From positions 1-46,619 of IMG/VR virus record IMGVR_UViG_3300020443_000001: 46,619 nucleotides of DNA; one strand, 5' to 3'. Shown piece after piece: positions 46,584 through 46,619 of the stretch (position 1 is its first letter; each line of letters starts with the position of its first letter). The position numbers were made by a program, and so were the translations under genes. Origin of the DNA: a virus. Below the pieces are notes generated by a model. The model saw only the letters and a list, made by a program, of their open reading frames with translations, did not search any database and was not told the DNA's origin.

Positions 46584-46619
46584 GCTGGGCGTTACCTTTT
46601 CGATGCGAGACGGAAGACC
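46543..46619. repeat. terminal direct repeat, right copy
   Basis: Identical to bases 1-77. See the left copy: it marks the joint of a circular assembly. Confidence 0.95.

Noticed and set aside
1-46619. tRNA genes, CRISPR arrays, insertion sequences, integrase or attachment sites
   Set aside because: I looked for cloverleaf-like segments, regularly spaced repeats, transposase motifs and tyrosine or serine recombinase motifs and saw none that I could support.

Overview
The window is one complete genome of a tailed, siphovirus-type bacteriophage, assembled as a circular contig. The first 77 bases are repeated exactly at the end, so the unique length is 46,542 bp, and the tape-measure gene at the right edge runs straight into the tail genes at the left edge. 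No integrase, excisionase or recognisable lysogeny repressor is visible, so a virulent life style is likely. The host is probably an alphaproteobacterium, perhaps a marine roseobacter-like one. That is an inference from the DUF1353 protein in the lysis region, the WYL-type small protein and the general gene style; no gene proves it.

The genome has two divergent transcription blocks that meet head-on at a bidirectional terminator (33439-33469). The minus-strand (late) block starts at about 9769 with a near-consensus promoter and a NusG-like protein. It runs through small and large terminase, portal, protease/scaffold, decoration protein, major capsid protein, connectors, tail terminator, tail tube and the tail assembly chaperones, which carry a clear -1 frameshift site. 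It then crosses the contig joint into the tape measure (with four EF-hand loops), tail tip and fibre proteins, and a lysis cassette (holin candidates, amidase endolysin, nested Rz/Rz1 spanins). The plus-strand (early/middle) block, 10206-33432, is driven by at least nine near-identical promoter-leader cassettes. It holds many small unknown genes, a PrimPol-helicase, a candidate ssDNA-binding protein and a replication/nucleotide-metabolism cluster.

The main biological result is the cluster at 26413-31895. It encodes a family A DNA polymerase of the DpoZ kind, a VRR-NUC nuclease, a PurZ (adenylosuccinate-synthetase relative with Ser in place of the catalytic Asp), a MazG-like pyrophosphohydrolase (MazZ candidate), an NPPY methyltransferase-like protein and an HD phosphohydrolase (DatZ candidate). 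Together these are the known gene set for replacing adenine by 2-aminoadenine (Z) in phage DNA. MazZ would make dGMP from dGTP, PurZ would convert dGMP to the succinylated Z precursor, host PurB and kinases would finish dZTP, DatZ would remove dATP, and DpoZ would copy the genome with Z. The phage is therefore predicted to carry a Z-genome. Unusual points are the strongly altered polymerase motifs B and C, an adenine-methyltransferase-like gene inside a pathway that removes adenine, and a separate PrimPol-helicase.

Two non-coding regions stand out. One is the divergent control region 9735-10205 (GC-rich tandem repeats, a 22-bp palindrome, opposed promoters). The other is 13396-13906, with a bipartite set of long inverted repeats that could be an origin or a structured RNA.
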